This document shows positions 18,103 through 28,400 of a DNA stretch of 59,213 nucleotides, one piece after another. The DNA is from Streptosporangium subroseum (lineage in GTDB: Bacteria > Actinomycetota > Actinomycetes > Streptosporangiales > Streptosporangiaceae). Below the pieces are notes generated by a model. It did not search any database. It saw only the letters and a list, made by a program, of their open reading frames with translations, and was not told the origin of the DNA. Numbering within the stretch: the stretch's first letter is position 1; every line of letters begins with the position of its first letter. The position numbers and the translations under genes are program-made. The stretch is taken from contig NZ_FZOD01000061.1 in the NCBI RefSeq assembly GCF_900188345.1, positions 1-59,213 of the forward strand, given 5' to 3'.

Positions 18103-21030
18103 TCAGCTGAACGGGAGCCTTATCAGCGACTGGTTGCCGATGCCCAGGGTGGTGGTGCCGTTGCCGATGGCGTTCCAGACCTCCACCTTCACCTGACCGC
18201 CCGACAGGTTGCCGAGCGTTCCCGACGAGGACTGCAGGCCGGCGGCCTGGGTGTAGTGCTCCCAGCCCGGCACCGGGTCGGTGGCGAAGTAGTTGTAGGT
18301 CTCCACCCTGTCCCAGCTGCCGTTTCCGGTCAGGTCGTAGGAGACCCGGATCTGGCTGCCGTTGGCGACCGTGGCGCCCGCGTCCAGGAAGAGGTCGAAG
18401 GTGGCGGAGCCGCCGTTGTGGGTGGCGGTGAGGCCGGTGGCGACGAACACCTGTGGGTTGACGGGTGTGCCGTTGGAGTTGCCGGTGGCGGCGGCCAGCG
18501 TGAGGTTGCCCGCCGTACCGGAGGTGCCCGGCAGCGCCCCGCCCGTCTGCAGGTAGCGGGTCGCGGTGAAGGTGCCCGTGGGCGGCGTGGGGGTCGGAGT
18601 CGGGGTCGGGGTGGGGTTGCCGGTCGGAGGAGTGCCGCCGCCCGCGTTGCCGCCGCTCCAGTTCTGGGCGCCGGAGGCGACCGTCTTGCCCGCCGGCACG
18701 TTGAGGACGGTGCCGTTGGAGAAGGTCACCGTGATCGCGCTGCCGGAGATATTGGACGCGACGTAGGTGCGGGCTCCGTTCTTGCTGAACACCTTGGTCA
18801 GCGGGTGGTTGGCGGTGATGGAGCTGTCCACGTTGCCCAGCGCGGCCAGGTTGCGGATCCAGTGGAAGGTGTGCGCCCTGCTCTCCCCCTCCTCGGGGGT
18901 GTAGCCGGGGTTGGCACGGAGGTTCGACAGGGCGGTGTCGCCGTTGCCCAGCGCGAGGAACTCCCAGATGACGTCCTGCCACACGGTCGGTGGGCCGCCG
19001 TTGTTGGTCACCAGCTCGTTGTAGTTGGTAGTGATGTAGCCGGGGTTGTCACCCAGGTAGAAGTGGCCGCCGGTGATCGGAAGCATGTTGATGCCCTGGA
19101 TCATCTCCGGCTCACCGCTGAACCAGGTGGCGTAGGCGCCGCCCGAGCCCCAGACCATGCCGACCGTGCTGTGGCCGAACGTCGTGGGGAAGTTCTGGTT
19201 GCGCGTGTCGAACCAGTACTCCTGGATCGCCGCCGCCTGGGTCGTGTAGATGTAGATGCCCGCGTCGCGGACCGCCGTGTTTCCGGTGGCCTGTCCCCAC
19301 TGGATCAGGGCGTTGGCGAAGTTCATGCCCTCCGACGAGGACTCCTGGTTGTTGCCGGAGCCGAACGCCCCGTGTCCCGAGGCCCAGTCGTGGCCGGCGT
19401 AGATGTCGAAGTCACGCAGGTAGGGGAACCGGGTGTCGGCGCGGTCGTAGTTGTTGGCGTCGCGGATCAGCAGGTCGACCATGCCGCCGTACTGGCTGCT
19501 CTTGGCCCAGTTCGGGTCGAACTTGGCGAGGGTCGCGGCGGCCGCGACGTAGTAGCCGTAGTGGAAGTGGTGGTCGTTGAGCTCCAGGTCGGAGCCGTAG
19601 GAGGCCGGGTAGCCGATGAGGGTGCCCCACGTGGGGTTGAGGTAGAAGACCCGGCTGGTCTTGCCCGGCGAGGCGGTGAACCAGTCGTTGAGACGGGTAC
19701 GGATGGCGTTGAGCGCCGAGGTGCGTACGGAGGTCAGGTTGAGCTGGTCGGCGATCTCCGCGATGCGGGCGGCGCGTCCCAGGCCCTTGCCGGTCCAGTA
19801 GGTGTCGTCGCCGCGGATGTCCGCCGGGTTGGCCAGCTCCGCGTTGAGCTGGTTGGTGATGGTGGTGAGGTCGGCGCCGCTGCTGTCACCGACGGCGGGC
19901 ACCTCCGGCAGCACGCCGGTGTATTTCATCGTCGTCCTGAACTGGGTGCCCGTGACGATCTTCATCTGGCCGCGCGCCGAGGTGTAGGTCTGCGCGAGCG
20001 GCGTCGAGCCGGTCAGGTAGTTCCACTGGTGCGGGTAGAGCGCGATGACCGTGCCCGTCGCCGTGCCCTGCCTGGCCGTGGTGGTGAAGGCGTACGTCGT
20101 GGTGAGCGTGCTCGCCGACTGGCTGTAGACGTAGGAGACGCGGGTGCCGGTGACGTGCGCGTGGGCGTACTGGCCGTAGGTGGCGGCCAGGGCGGCGCGG
20201 TCGCCGCCCGCGGGCAGCACCGCCACCGAGAAGAAGCCCTGGCCGGCCAGGGCCGAGCTGATCGTCGTCCCGCTGACCGTCCAGGTCGCGCCCGTCGGGG
20301 CGTAGGCGACGTAGTCGTGCCCGTTGGCGGTGAAGCCGATGGTGGCTCCGCTGTTGGACCAGACCGCCGGGGTGCCGGAGGTGGTGATCTGCGCGTCTCC
20401 GCCGGTGACCTGGAAGTAGCTGAACGGCAGGCCGTGGCCGATGGTGGCCTTCATGGTCCGGCCGCCGCCGCTCCAGTACGGCGTGACGGTCCAGTCGCTC
20501 CAGCCGTCGACCTTGACGTCGGGTGAGTTCAGCCCGGCGACGCCGACCCGGATGTCCTGGACGTAGGGGTAGTGGTACTCGCTCACCCCGGTCGCCGTGC
20601 CGCTGATCGCCGCGGTGGTGTTGTAGGAGAAGCCGAGACCGTTGCCGAAGGTGTCGTAGGAGATCGGGTGGGCGTAGAGCGGCTCACCGTACGCGCAGTC
20701 GGTCTTCTTGAAGAGGATCGACGACCACCAGTCGTTGGTCGGCACGGCGCCGGCCGGCGCGTTGGCGGTCACCCACTGGCGGGGGTTGGTGGAGACGGAG
20801 CCGCAGCCGCTCGGCAGCGAACGGCCCGCGGGCAGGGTGTCGGCGTAGCTGCCGGCTCCGAGCGTGGCCGCCTCGGCGGAGCGGGCGACGCCGAAGCCGA
20901 ACAGGGCGGCCACCATCGCGATGACCACTCCGGCGGCGAGGCCGCGCCGGTGGTTCCGGGAGCGGCGGATGAATCGTCCTTCACGGGGGTACGCGCTGTC
21001 CGGACCCGTGGTCCGGATCGAGGGATCCAT
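18103..21030 (-). CDS. Secreted endo-1,3-beta-glucanase, GH81, with C-terminal accessory domain
   Basis: 975 aa. GGAGG precedes the ATG at 21030. The long signal peptide has an Arg-rich n-region and hydrophobic core (GLAAGVVIAMVAALFGFGVA, cleavage near SAEA); an RR pair makes Tat export possible. The GH81 catalytic region spans about residues 60-790, with TNDWWSSILF near the N-terminus and AGHDWASGHG ... NNQESSSEGMN (~540-570), which matches the catalytic Glu region of GH81. A Thr-Pro linker (~803-815) leads to a ~155-aa C-terminal beta domain (~820-975) that is probably carbohydrate-binding; its family was not identified. It hydrolyses fungal-type beta-1,3-glucan. A LacI-type operator overlaps the promoter. 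Confidence 0.92.
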   Translation of the reverse strand: MDPSIRTTGPDSAYPREGRFIRRSRNHRRGLAAGVVIAMVAALFGFGVARSAEAATLGAGSYADTLPAGRSLPSGCGSVSTNPRQWVTANAPAGAVPTNDWWSSILFKKTDCAYGEPLYAHPISYDTFGNGLGFSYNTTAAISGTATGVSEYHYPYVQDIRVGVAGLNSPDVKVDGWSDWTVTPYWSGGGRTMKATIGHGLPFSYFQVTGGDAQITTSGTPAVWSNSGATIGFTANGHDYVAYAPTGATWTVSGTTISSALAGQGFFSVAVLPAGGDRAALAATYGQYAHAHVTGTRVSYVYSQSASTLTTTYAFTTTARQGTATGTVIALYPHQWNYLTGSTPLAQTYTSARGQMKIVTGTQFRTTMKYTGVLPEVPAVGDSSGADLTTITNQLNAELANPADIRGDDTYWTGKGLGRAARIAEIADQLNLTSVRTSALNAIRTRLNDWFTASPGKTSRVFYLNPTWGTLIGYPASYGSDLELNDHHFHYGYYVAAAATLAKFDPNWAKSSQYGGMVDLLIRDANNYDRADTRFPYLRDFDIYAGHDWASGHGAFGSGNNQESSSEGMNFANALIQWGQATGNTAVRDAGIYIYTTQAAAIQEYWFDTRNQNFPTTFGHSTVGMVWGSGGAYATWFSGEPEMIQGINMLPITGGHFYLGDNPGYITTNYNELVTNNGGPPTVWQDVIWEFLALGNGDTALSNLRANPGYTPEEGESRAHTFHWIRNLAALGNVDSSITANHPLTKVFSKNGARTYVASNISGSAITVTFSNGTVLNVPAGKTVASGAQNWSGGNAGGGTPPTGNPTPTPTPTPTPPTGTFTATRYLQTGGALPGTSGTAGNLTLAAATGNSNGTPVNPQVFVATGLTATHNGGSATFDLFLDAGATVANGSQIRVSYDLTGNGSWDRVETYNYFATDPVPGWEHYTQAAGLQSSSGTLGNLSGGQVKVEVWNAIGNGTTTLGIGNQSLIRLPFS

Positions 21031-21080
21031 TGGGGGGTGCCTCCGGGGAGAGGAATCGGGATCTTCGGCGAACCAATCTG

Positions 21081-21094
21081 AGAGAGCGCTCTCT
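21081..21094. promoter_or_regulatory. LacI-type operator of the GH81 gene
   Basis: AGAGAGCGCTCTCT, a perfect 14-bp palindrome just downstream of the candidate -10, at the expected transcription start. Its centre GAGCGCTC is that of LacI/CebR-like operators. A second related palindrome lies at 21291-21302. Confidence 0.75.
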
Positions 21095-21101
21095 GACCGA
21101 G

Positions 21102-21130
21102 AAAGTAATGGCCCATTCGGCGGGCGTCAA
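21102..21130 (-). promoter_or_regulatory. Promoter of the GH81 gene
   Basis: On the minus strand TTGACG (21125-21130) and TACTTT (21102-21107) are separated by exactly 17 nt. The operator palindrome begins 7 nt downstream of the -10. Confidence 0.72.
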
Positions 21131-21290
21131 TGTTTCATATTGGTAACGAATAAGTAAACCCCAGAGATGCAGGCAGGAGTGCATTTCCATGCAGAACAGG
21201 GGTTTATGACACGCGATGAGCGCGGCCGGCATCCGCCGCCATCACACCATGACCCTGGCTAATCAGCGCGCGATAGCCGTACCCTGATCT

Positions 21291-21302
21291 GAGAGCGCTC
21301 TC
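21291..21302. promoter_or_regulatory. Second, upstream LacI-type half of the GH81 control region
   Basis: GAGAGCGCTCTC, a perfect 12-bp palindrome about 200 nt upstream of the first operator. The pair could support DNA looping, or this one could act on the rightward ion-channel gene (start 21537). The rest of 21131-21536 holds no gene; an AT-richer stretch lies at 21475-21510 before the channel gene. Confidence 0.6.
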
Positions 21303-21536
21303 TCAACCGACGGCATCCATCGCCGATCGGCCCTTGCAGGACGCCCGCGCCCGGAGGCGCCCCGCCCCCTGTTTCCGACATATCCCGTCACGCCCATGCG
21401 AGACCATCGGCTCCGGCCAGACCTCCCCCAAGGCCCGACCGGAGCTTTTTCCGCCCCATCTTCCAACGGCCGGGCAATAATCACTTAAAGCAATGATTTA
21501 CTGACTCACAGTCATGGTCATGGGAGGGGTTGGCGA

Positions 21537-23372
21537 TTGAAGCGTCTGCGATACCGCTTTGACAACCTCATCGCCCGGGGAGCCGTGGCGATGACCGGCC
21601 TGCTCTGCCTCGTGGCGCTGACCATGGCGACGATCGGTGCGACGGCCCTCCTCACCCTCTCCTCACGGGCCATGGATCTGCCGTCCGCCCTGTGGTCGGG
21701 CCTGATGCGCACGATGGCACCCTCCATGGTGACCAACGACAACGGCTCCCCGGTGTTCCTCGCAAGCATGCTGCTCCTCGCCCTGGCCGGAGTCGTGATC
21801 TTCAGCACGCTCATCGGGCTGATCCAGACAGGGCTCGACCTCAAGCTCGCAACCTTGCGAAAGGGCCGGTCTCGGGTGATCGAGCATGGTCACACCGTGA
21901 TGCTCGGCTGGTCCGAGCAGGTGTTCCTGACCCTGGCGGAGCTCGCCGCCGCCAACGTCAGCCGGGGCAGGACCTGCGTGGCGATCCTCGCCGAGCAGGA
22001 CAGGGTGGCCATGGAGGAGGCGATCAGGGACAGGCTCGACCTGCCCCGGCATCTGCGCGTCGTGTGCCGCACCGGAAACCCCACCGATCCGATAGACGTG
22101 CCCATCGTCAGTCCGGAGCGGGCGAAGGCCGTCATCGTGCTCGGCGCCGAGGACGACTCCGACGCCAGGACGATCAAAAGCCTCCTGGCCCTCGACGCCG
22201 CGGGGGTGCGCCCGGAGGTTCAGGTGGTGGCCGGCATCCGCGATCCGCACAATCTCGCCCCGGCTCGCCTCGCGGGCGGGAGCGGCGCGCAGGTCGTCGA
22301 CATCGACGAGATCGCCGCACGGATCATGGTCCAGACCTGCCTGCACACCGGTCTGTCAGCGGTCTACGACGACCTTCTCAGCTTCGACGGCGACGAGATC
22401 TACATCGGCCCGTCGCGGGAGTTGACCGGCGAAAGGTTCGGCGCCGCCCTGCCGGCCCTGGAGAACTGTTCCCTCATCGGTCTGGTGCGAGAGGGGAAAG
22501 TTCTCCTGAATCCCCCGCATGAGACCCGGATCGGCGCGGACGACCTGCTCATCGTGATCGCGGACGACGACGGCACAGAACCGATCCGCTCGACCGCCGA
22601 GGTGGACCTCGAGGCGATCCGCACCGCGGTCGAGCGCGGTCCCGTGGCCCGCCGCGTCATCGTTCTCGACTGGAACAACCGCGGTGCCGCGATCGTCGCG
22701 GAGTTCGACCGTTACATGTCACCGGGCTCGCAGTTGACGGTCGTGGCCGACGACCCCCGGATGACATCCGAGATGAGCGCCCTGTCGGCCCGGACGAACA
22801 ATCTGACCCTCCGCCACGAGACCGGAGACGTCACGCTGCGCTGCACCCTCGAATCGCTGGACCTCGGATCCTACGACCACGTTCTGATCCTGGCCGATGA
22901 CCGACTCGGTGCCCAGGTCGCGGATTCACGCACGTTCCTCACCCTCCTGCATGTCAGGGACATGAGCAGGAGGCACGGATGGCAGCACACCCTGGTGACG
23001 GAGATCGTCAGAGATTGCGACAGGCGTCTCGTGGAGGTCACCGAGGTGGACGACTTCATCGTCAGCTCCAAAATCACCAGCCTTTTGATGATCCAGATTG
23101 CCGAGAACCCGCAGCGCTGCCAGCTGTTCGCCGACCTGTTCGACGCCGGGGGACAGGAGATCTACATCAAGCCCGCCGCGGACTACGTGCGGTTGTCCGC
23201 CCCGGTCCGCTACGCGACCGTGGTGGCGGCCGCACGAGCGTACGGCGAGGTCGCGATCGGCTACCGCAGCGGCCGTACGGCGGGCGAGACCGGCATCGTC
23301 CTGAACCCGCCGAAGAGTGAGTGCCTCACCTTCCGGGCCGGCGACATGGTGATCGTGCTGGCCGACGGCTGA
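21537..23372 (+). CDS. CASTOR/POLLUX-type ion channel with two RCK/TrkA-N-like domains
   Basis: 611 aa from a TTG, chosen because GGGAGGGG lies 7-10 nt upstream and the N-terminus begins at once with the basic residues typical of the family. Two hydrophobic segments (residues ~15-40 and ~75-100) flank a pore-loop-like stretch (LWSGLMRTMAPSMV). After these come two Rossmann-like units: EHGHTVMLGWSEQVF ... (~120-350) and RVIVLDWNNRGAAIVAEF ... (~375-611), each ending in an RCK-C-like segment with EIYIGP or EIYIKP. The plan matches bacterial homologues of the plant CASTOR/POLLUX cation channels (family recall). It is probably a ligand-gated K+ or Ca2+ channel. Confidence 0.82.
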   Translation: MKRLRYRFDNLIARGAVAMTGLLCLVALTMATIGATALLTLSSRAMDLPSALWSGLMRTMAPSMVTNDNGSPVFLASMLLLALAGVVIFSTLIGLIQTGLDLKLATLRKGRSRVIEHGHTVMLGWSEQVFLTLAELAAANVSRGRTCVAILAEQDRVAMEEAIRDRLDLPRHLRVVCRTGNPTDPIDVPIVSPERAKAVIVLGAEDDSDARTIKSLLALDAAGVRPEVQVVAGIRDPHNLAPARLAGGSGAQVVDIDEIAARIMVQTCLHTGLSAVYDDLLSFDGDEIYIGPSRELTGERFGAALPALENCSLIGLVREGKVLLNPPHETRIGADDLLIVIADDDGTEPIRSTAEVDLEAIRTAVERGPVARRVIVLDWNNRGAAIVAEFDRYMSPGSQLTVVADDPRMTSEMSALSARTNNLTLRHETGDVTLRCTLESLDLGSYDHVLILADDRLGAQVADSRTFLTLLHVRDMSRRHGWQHTLVTEIVRDCDRRLVEVTEVDDFIVSSKITSLLMIQIAENPQRCQLFADLFDAGGQEIYIKPAADYVRLSAPVRYATVVAAARAYGEVAIGYRSGRTAGETGIVLNPPKSECLTFRAGDMVIVLADG

Positions 23373-23712
23373 CCTCCGGCGCCTGCCGTCGCAGGAACAT
23401 CCCGGAGCGCAGGCCGACTCGCCGCGGGAAGGTGACCGGTCTCGGAGAACCAAGGGAGATCCTCCGCCGCGGTCCCGAACTCCGAGCGCACCAACCTCGA
23501 ACCCCGCACACGCCGACCGCGGACACCCGTCTCGCTCGCAGCGGACAATTCTGACCCAATGTCCGATTTAAAGGTTTGGGCGAGTTTCGACAGCCTCGGC
23601 TCCAGGAAGGTTAGGAAAATGGCTCTTGGGCCACAAACAGCAGGTGGGGGGCATCATCAACCTCCCGCAGACTCCCCTTGAACTGTTTTCTCGACTCTTG
23701 CGAGGAGGGGTA
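23373..23712. other. Intergenic region upstream of the basic membrane protein
   Basis: 340 nt without a supportable gene. The last 100 nt are lower in GC and contain a strong ribosome binding site GAGGAGGGG at the end. A promoter for the downstream genes is expected here, but no clear hexamer pair was recognised. Confidence 0.45.
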
Positions 23713-25407
23713 ATGACTGCGAGTGAGACGACCACCAGCAGGCGGGGCACCCGTACGCCGCCGAAGTCCACCATGCCCGCTGACCGGAAGGCCGGAAAGG
23801 AGCAGCCGTCGCCACCGACGGCGAGGGCAGCGGCCACGCGCAAGCCCGCGGGCCAGAAGGCGAAGGTGACCACCACGCCGAAGCCCGCAGGCCAGAAGGC
23901 GAGGGCAGCCACCGCGTCAAAGCCGGCGTCGCCGAGAGCGAAGGCAACCGCCGCGGCGAAGCCCGCGTCGCCGAGGACGAAGACAACCGTCGCGGCGAAG
24001 CCCGCGGGCCAGAAAGCCAAGGCGACCACCACGCCGAAGCCCGCGAGCCAGAAGGCGAAGACGGTCGCCGCGTCGAAGCCCACGGGCCAGAAAGCCAAGG
24101 CGTCCGCGGCGGCGAAGACCACATCACCGAGAGCGAAGGCGACCGCCACGCCGAAGCCCACGGGCCAGAAGGCGAGGGCAGCCACCACGTCAAAGCCGGC
24201 GTCGCCGAGAGCGAAGGCGACCGCCACGCCGAAGGCCGCAGGCCAGAGGGCGAAGGCAGCCACCTCGTCAGCGAGAACCAAAACGACGTCCGCACTGAAG
24301 CCCGCAGGCCAGAGAGCAAAGGCAGCCACCTCGTCAGCGAGAGCCAAGACGACGTCCGCACTGAAGTCCGCAGGCCAGAAGGCAAAGGCAACCGCCACAC
24401 CGAAACCCGCATCGTCGAGAGCGAAGGCGACCGCCACGCCGAAGGCCGCAGGCCAGAGAGTAAGAGCGGCGGCCTCGTCGGCAAAAGCCAAGACGACGTC
24501 CACGCTGAAGTCCGCAGGCCAGAAGGCAAAGGCAACCGCCACACCGAAGCCCGCAGGCCAGCGAGCAAGGGCGGCGACCGCGTCAAAGTCCACGAGGCCG
24601 AAGGTCACGGACCAGATGTCCGCTGAGCAGAAGCCGACGGCAGGGCAGAAGGCGACGGGGCGGAAGAGCGCCGGGCATCCGCTCACCCTGAATCTGCCGA
24701 TGATGACCCTAGAGGTCCGGCCTCCGAACCTTTCCATGCCTTCCATGCCCTCCATGCCGCACGTCCCCATGCCACACGTCAACCGGCAGGAGGTCGGCCA
24801 GGCCGTCGACGCCGCCAAGTCGTTCCTTCCGCCGCCGGAGCGCATTGCCTACTACGGAGGTCTCGGCGCGCTCGCGGTCGCGGGGTTGATCGAATGGCCG
24901 GTGGCCGCCGCGATCGGGGTGGGAACGCTTATCGCCCAGCGTGCCCGCGGGAAGAACGGGCCTGCCAGGTCCTCTTCCCGGGCGCAGAGCACCACGGGAT
25001 CCGCCGCGTCGTCGCAGGGCACCACGGGGTCCGGCGCGTCGTCACAGGGCACCACGGGGTCTGCCACCACGGGGTCCACCCGTCGGGCCGCAGGCACCAC
25101 GAGGTCCTCCACTTCCCGGGCGAGCACCGCGAGGTCCTCGTCTTCCCGGGCGGGTACCACGAGGTCCGCCGGCTCCACCGCAAGGTCTGCCGGCTCCACC
25201 GCAAGGTCTGCCGGCTCCACCGCAAGGTCCGCCGGCTCCACCGCAAGGTCCGCCGGCTCCACCGCAAGGTCTGCCGGCTCCACCACGAGGTCCGCCGGTT
25301 CCACAAGGTCTACCGGTTCCACGAGGTCCGCCGGTTCCCGGGCGAGTACCGCGAGTTCTGCTCCCCGAGCGCAGGCCGGTACGGGCAGTAGGAGCGCGTC
25401 CAAGTGA
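23713..25407 (+). CDS. Basic, repeat-rich disordered protein with one hydrophobic segment, unknown
   Basis: 564 aa from the ATG at 23713, directly after GAGGAGGGGTA. Residues ~30-310 are a histone-H1-like array of Lys/Ala/Pro/Thr units (PAGQKAKATATPK and variants). A short Met/Pro/His-rich hinge (SMPSMPSMPHVPMPHV) leads to a likely amphipathic helix (QEVGQAVDAAKSFLPPPERI) and a hydrophobic segment of about 25 residues (YYGGLGALAVAGLIEWPVAA). The last ~150 residues are a Ser/Arg/Thr/Gly-rich tail with seven-residue repeats. It looks like a membrane-anchored polycationic protein. It lies 79 nt upstream of the giant P-type ATPase and is probably its partner (inference). Confidence 0.75.
   Translation: MTASETTTSRRGTRTPPKSTMPADRKAGKEQPSPPTARAAATRKPAGQKAKVTTTPKPAGQKARAATASKPASPRAKATAAAKPASPRTKTTVAAKPAGQKAKATTTPKPASQKAKTVAASKPTGQKAKASAAAKTTSPRAKATATPKPTGQKARAATTSKPASPRAKATATPKAAGQRAKAATSSARTKTTSALKPAGQRAKAATSSARAKTTSALKSAGQKAKATATPKPASSRAKATATPKAAGQRVRAAASSAKAKTTSTLKSAGQKAKATATPKPAGQRARAATASKSTRPKVTDQMSAEQKPTAGQKATGRKSAGHPLTLNLPMMTLEVRPPNLSMPSMPSMPHVPMPHVNRQEVGQAVDAAKSFLPPPERIAYYGGLGALAVAGLIEWPVAAAIGVGTLIAQRARGKNGPARSSSRAQSTTGSAASSQGTTGSGASSQGTTGSATTGSTRRAAGTTRSSTSRASTARSSSSRAGTTRSAGSTARSAGSTARSAGSTARSAGSTARSAGSTARSAGSTTRSAGSTRSTGSTRSAGSRASTASSAPRAQAGTGSRSASK
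25166..25291 (+). repeat. Six tandem 21-bp units inside the basic protein gene
   Basis: Six consecutive 21-bp units (consensus CYGCCGGCTCCACCGCAAGGT) encode the heptad SAGSTAR. The units are nearly identical at DNA level, which points to recent expansion or homogenisation. There are no spacers, so this is not a CRISPR array. Confidence 0.85.
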
Positions 25408-25486
25408 TCACATGCTCGCGGTGACACGGCTGACCGGGCCACGGGTCATCACGGCTTGATCTGAATGTTTGTCACTGGAGAACCGA

Positions 25487-28400
25487 ATGTCTTTGTCGCG
25501 TGTGCTCACGCTTTCCACCGCAGCGGTGTGGGGCGTCATGCCCGACGCCATCCGGAACCTCCTTCCGCGCCCTCGTGAGATGCGAACGTGTGCCGGGGGA
25601 CTCCATATCGCGCTGAGCACGGTCGGTGGCCCGGGCACCGGTCGGGTCGCACGACGGCTCGAAGAGGTGCTCCTCACGCTGCAGGGAGTCGAGAGAGCCG
25701 AGGTCAACGGCGCCCTCGGCTCCATCTTCGTGGGAGGTGAGACGGACTCGATCGACCTCGACAAGCTGTTGTCGATCATCGATGAGTTCGACATCGACGA
25801 AGACAGTGACGACGACGAGGACTTCGAGGAGGAGTTCGACGAGGAGGACGGCGAGGAGGCCGACAAGGATCAGACGCAGGGGTCGGGGCTGTCCAGCATG
25901 GTGGGGCATCACACCCGTGCCGGCATCCGCCTCGGCGCGAGCCTGATCGGGACCGGGCTGGCGCTCGCCGGGCGCACGATTCAGGCGCCACGTCTCTCCC
26001 CCGCCGTCCCCGCCCTGCTGCAACTGGCAGAGTCCACCCCGCGCATCCGTCACGAACTGGAGCACCGCCTCGGTCGCCCGGCCGTCAGCGCCCTGTTCGC
26101 GACGGCGAACGTCGTCACCCATACGCTCGCACTGCGCCCGACCGGACTGCTCGTCCAGTCGGTGACCGCCGCCAGCCGCTACGTGGAGGCACGTGGCATG
26201 CGGCAGGCGTGGGAGCTGCACGAGCAGAAGCTGGCCTCCACGAAGGGGACCTATCGCCATATCCGGCCGGCGAGGAAACGGCGTCCGGCTCCCCTGGCCC
26301 ACAGCCCCGTGGAACGGTTCCAGCGCTTCGTGAGCCCGGCGGCGCTGGGTGCCTCCATCGTGACGCATCTCGTGAGCAACAGCAGGCAGCAGGGGCTCGC
26401 CATGCTGATCACGGCGACGCCCAATGCCGCCAGAAGCGGCACCGAGGCCTTCGCCGCCGCGGTCGGACGTGTTCTGGCCAAGCGGGGCACGATCGTTCTC
26501 AACAATGCCGTCCTGCGCCATCTGGACGGCATCGACACGGTCGTCCTCGACGCCGACATGCTCAACACCGGTTCCTGGACGATCGACCGCGTCGTGCCGC
26601 TTGCCGACGATCTGGACTCCGACAAGTTGCACGCGCGGCTCTATGCCCTGATCGACTTCAGCGACCCGGGCAAGCGGCGGGAGAACGACTCGTGGGTGGC
26701 CGAGCCGCTGACGGACCTGGACAGGCTCACCCCGGAGGACGCCCGGGAATGGGAGGCCCGGGGACTTCGGCCCATCGGTGTGATGAGGCAGGGCGACCCG
26801 ATCGCCCTGGTCGGCCTGGCACCGGCGATCGAACCTCTGGCGGAGGCCATCGTCGCCGCGGCCGGAGCCGGGTGCACCGTGATGCTGGCGGGCGGCGACG
26901 AAGGACTCGGCCGGCGACTCGCCATCGACGAGATCCTGCCGAGCGGCAGACGGCTGGCCACGGCGATCCGCGCGCTCCAGGCCGACGGTCACGGGGTCGC
27001 CGTGGTGTCGAAGCGTTCGGGATCCGCGCTGGTCCAGGCCGATCTGGGCATCGGCGTGCTGGACGCGTCGGGCCGGATGCCGTGGGACGGGGACGTGATC
27101 ACCGAGCTCGACGGGGTCCATCTGCTCCTGAGCTGCCTGGTACCGGCGAGGAAGACGGGTGAGCAGTGCGTATGGCTCAGCGCGGCGGGAGCGGCCCTCG
27201 GAATCACGCTGACGACCGTCGGAGCTCCGGCGACAGCGGTGAACAGGGCCAGCCTGGTGAGCGACTGCACGACCCTGACCGCGATCGGCATGGGCGAGTG
27301 GGGGGCCCGGAACATCGGCCGCGGAAATCTCCCCGTCCCCGCCGACCGTACCCCCTGGCACGCCATGTCCCCCGAAAATGTCCTCTCCTGGCTCAATTCA
27401 TCGCTTAAGGGAATTACCGCGGCGGAAGCCTCGAAGCGCAGGAAATACTCGGATCCCGAGGATTCCCGGGGCCCCGATTCGCTGCTCCGTACGTCCGTCG
27501 AGGAACTGGCCAACCCGCTGACCCCGGTTCTGGGAGCGGGGGCGGGCGTGTCCGCCGTCGTCGGTTCGATCTCCGACAGCGTGCTGATAGCCGCGGTCAT
27601 GCTCATCAACGCGCTCATCGGGGGAGGCCAGCGATACGCCGCCGACCAGGCGCTGCACCGCCTGACCGAGTCGGTCGCGGTCCGCGTACGGCTCCGCCGC
27701 CCCCGTGAGAACGAGGAGGCGACCGCCGACAACCTCGTACCGGGCGACGTCATCGAGCTGCGCGCGGGCGACGCCGTACCGGCCGACTGCCGCGTGCTCA
27801 CCGCCGTCGGGCTTGAGGTCGACGAGGCGAGCCTGACGGGCGAGTCCATGCTCGTCACCAAGTCGCCGGCTCCCGTCAACGCGTCCGCCCTCGCCGACCG
27901 GAGCTCGATGGTCTACGAGGGCACGACGGTGGCGGCCGGTCACGGACTCGCCGTGGTCGTCGCGGCGGGCGCGGCGACCGAGGCGTCACGGACCGCCCAC
28001 CTCGATGTGGACCAGCACCCGCAGACCGGCGTGCAGCTCAGGCTGCAGGCGCTGAGCCGGCGGATCCTTCCGCTCTCGATCGGCGCCGGGGTCGTCCTGC
28101 TCGTCACCGAGCTGCTCCGCGGAAGATCGATCTCGGCGGCGCTCGCACCCGCGGTGAGCCTCGCCGTCGCGGCGGTCCCCGAGGGCCTGCCCTTCGTCGC
28201 CTCGGTCGCGGAGCTCGCCGCCGCCCGGCGGCTGTCGACCCGCAACACCCTGGTGCCCAACCCCTCCACGATCGAGGCCCTCGGCCGGGTGAACGTGCTC
28301 TGCTTCGACAAGACGGGAACGCTGACCGAAGGGCGCATCACCCTGCGCTACGTCTCGGACGGGCACACCGGAGGCACCGTCGAGGACCTGTCGCCCGAGC

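Noticed and set aside
18067..20526. An 819-codon rightward frame opposite the GH81 gene
   Set aside because: Shadow of the GH81 gene; valine/arginine-rich with no domain.
25166..25291. Regular repeats that could suggest a CRISPR array
   Set aside because: Units are contiguous, without spacers, and in frame with a coding sequence.
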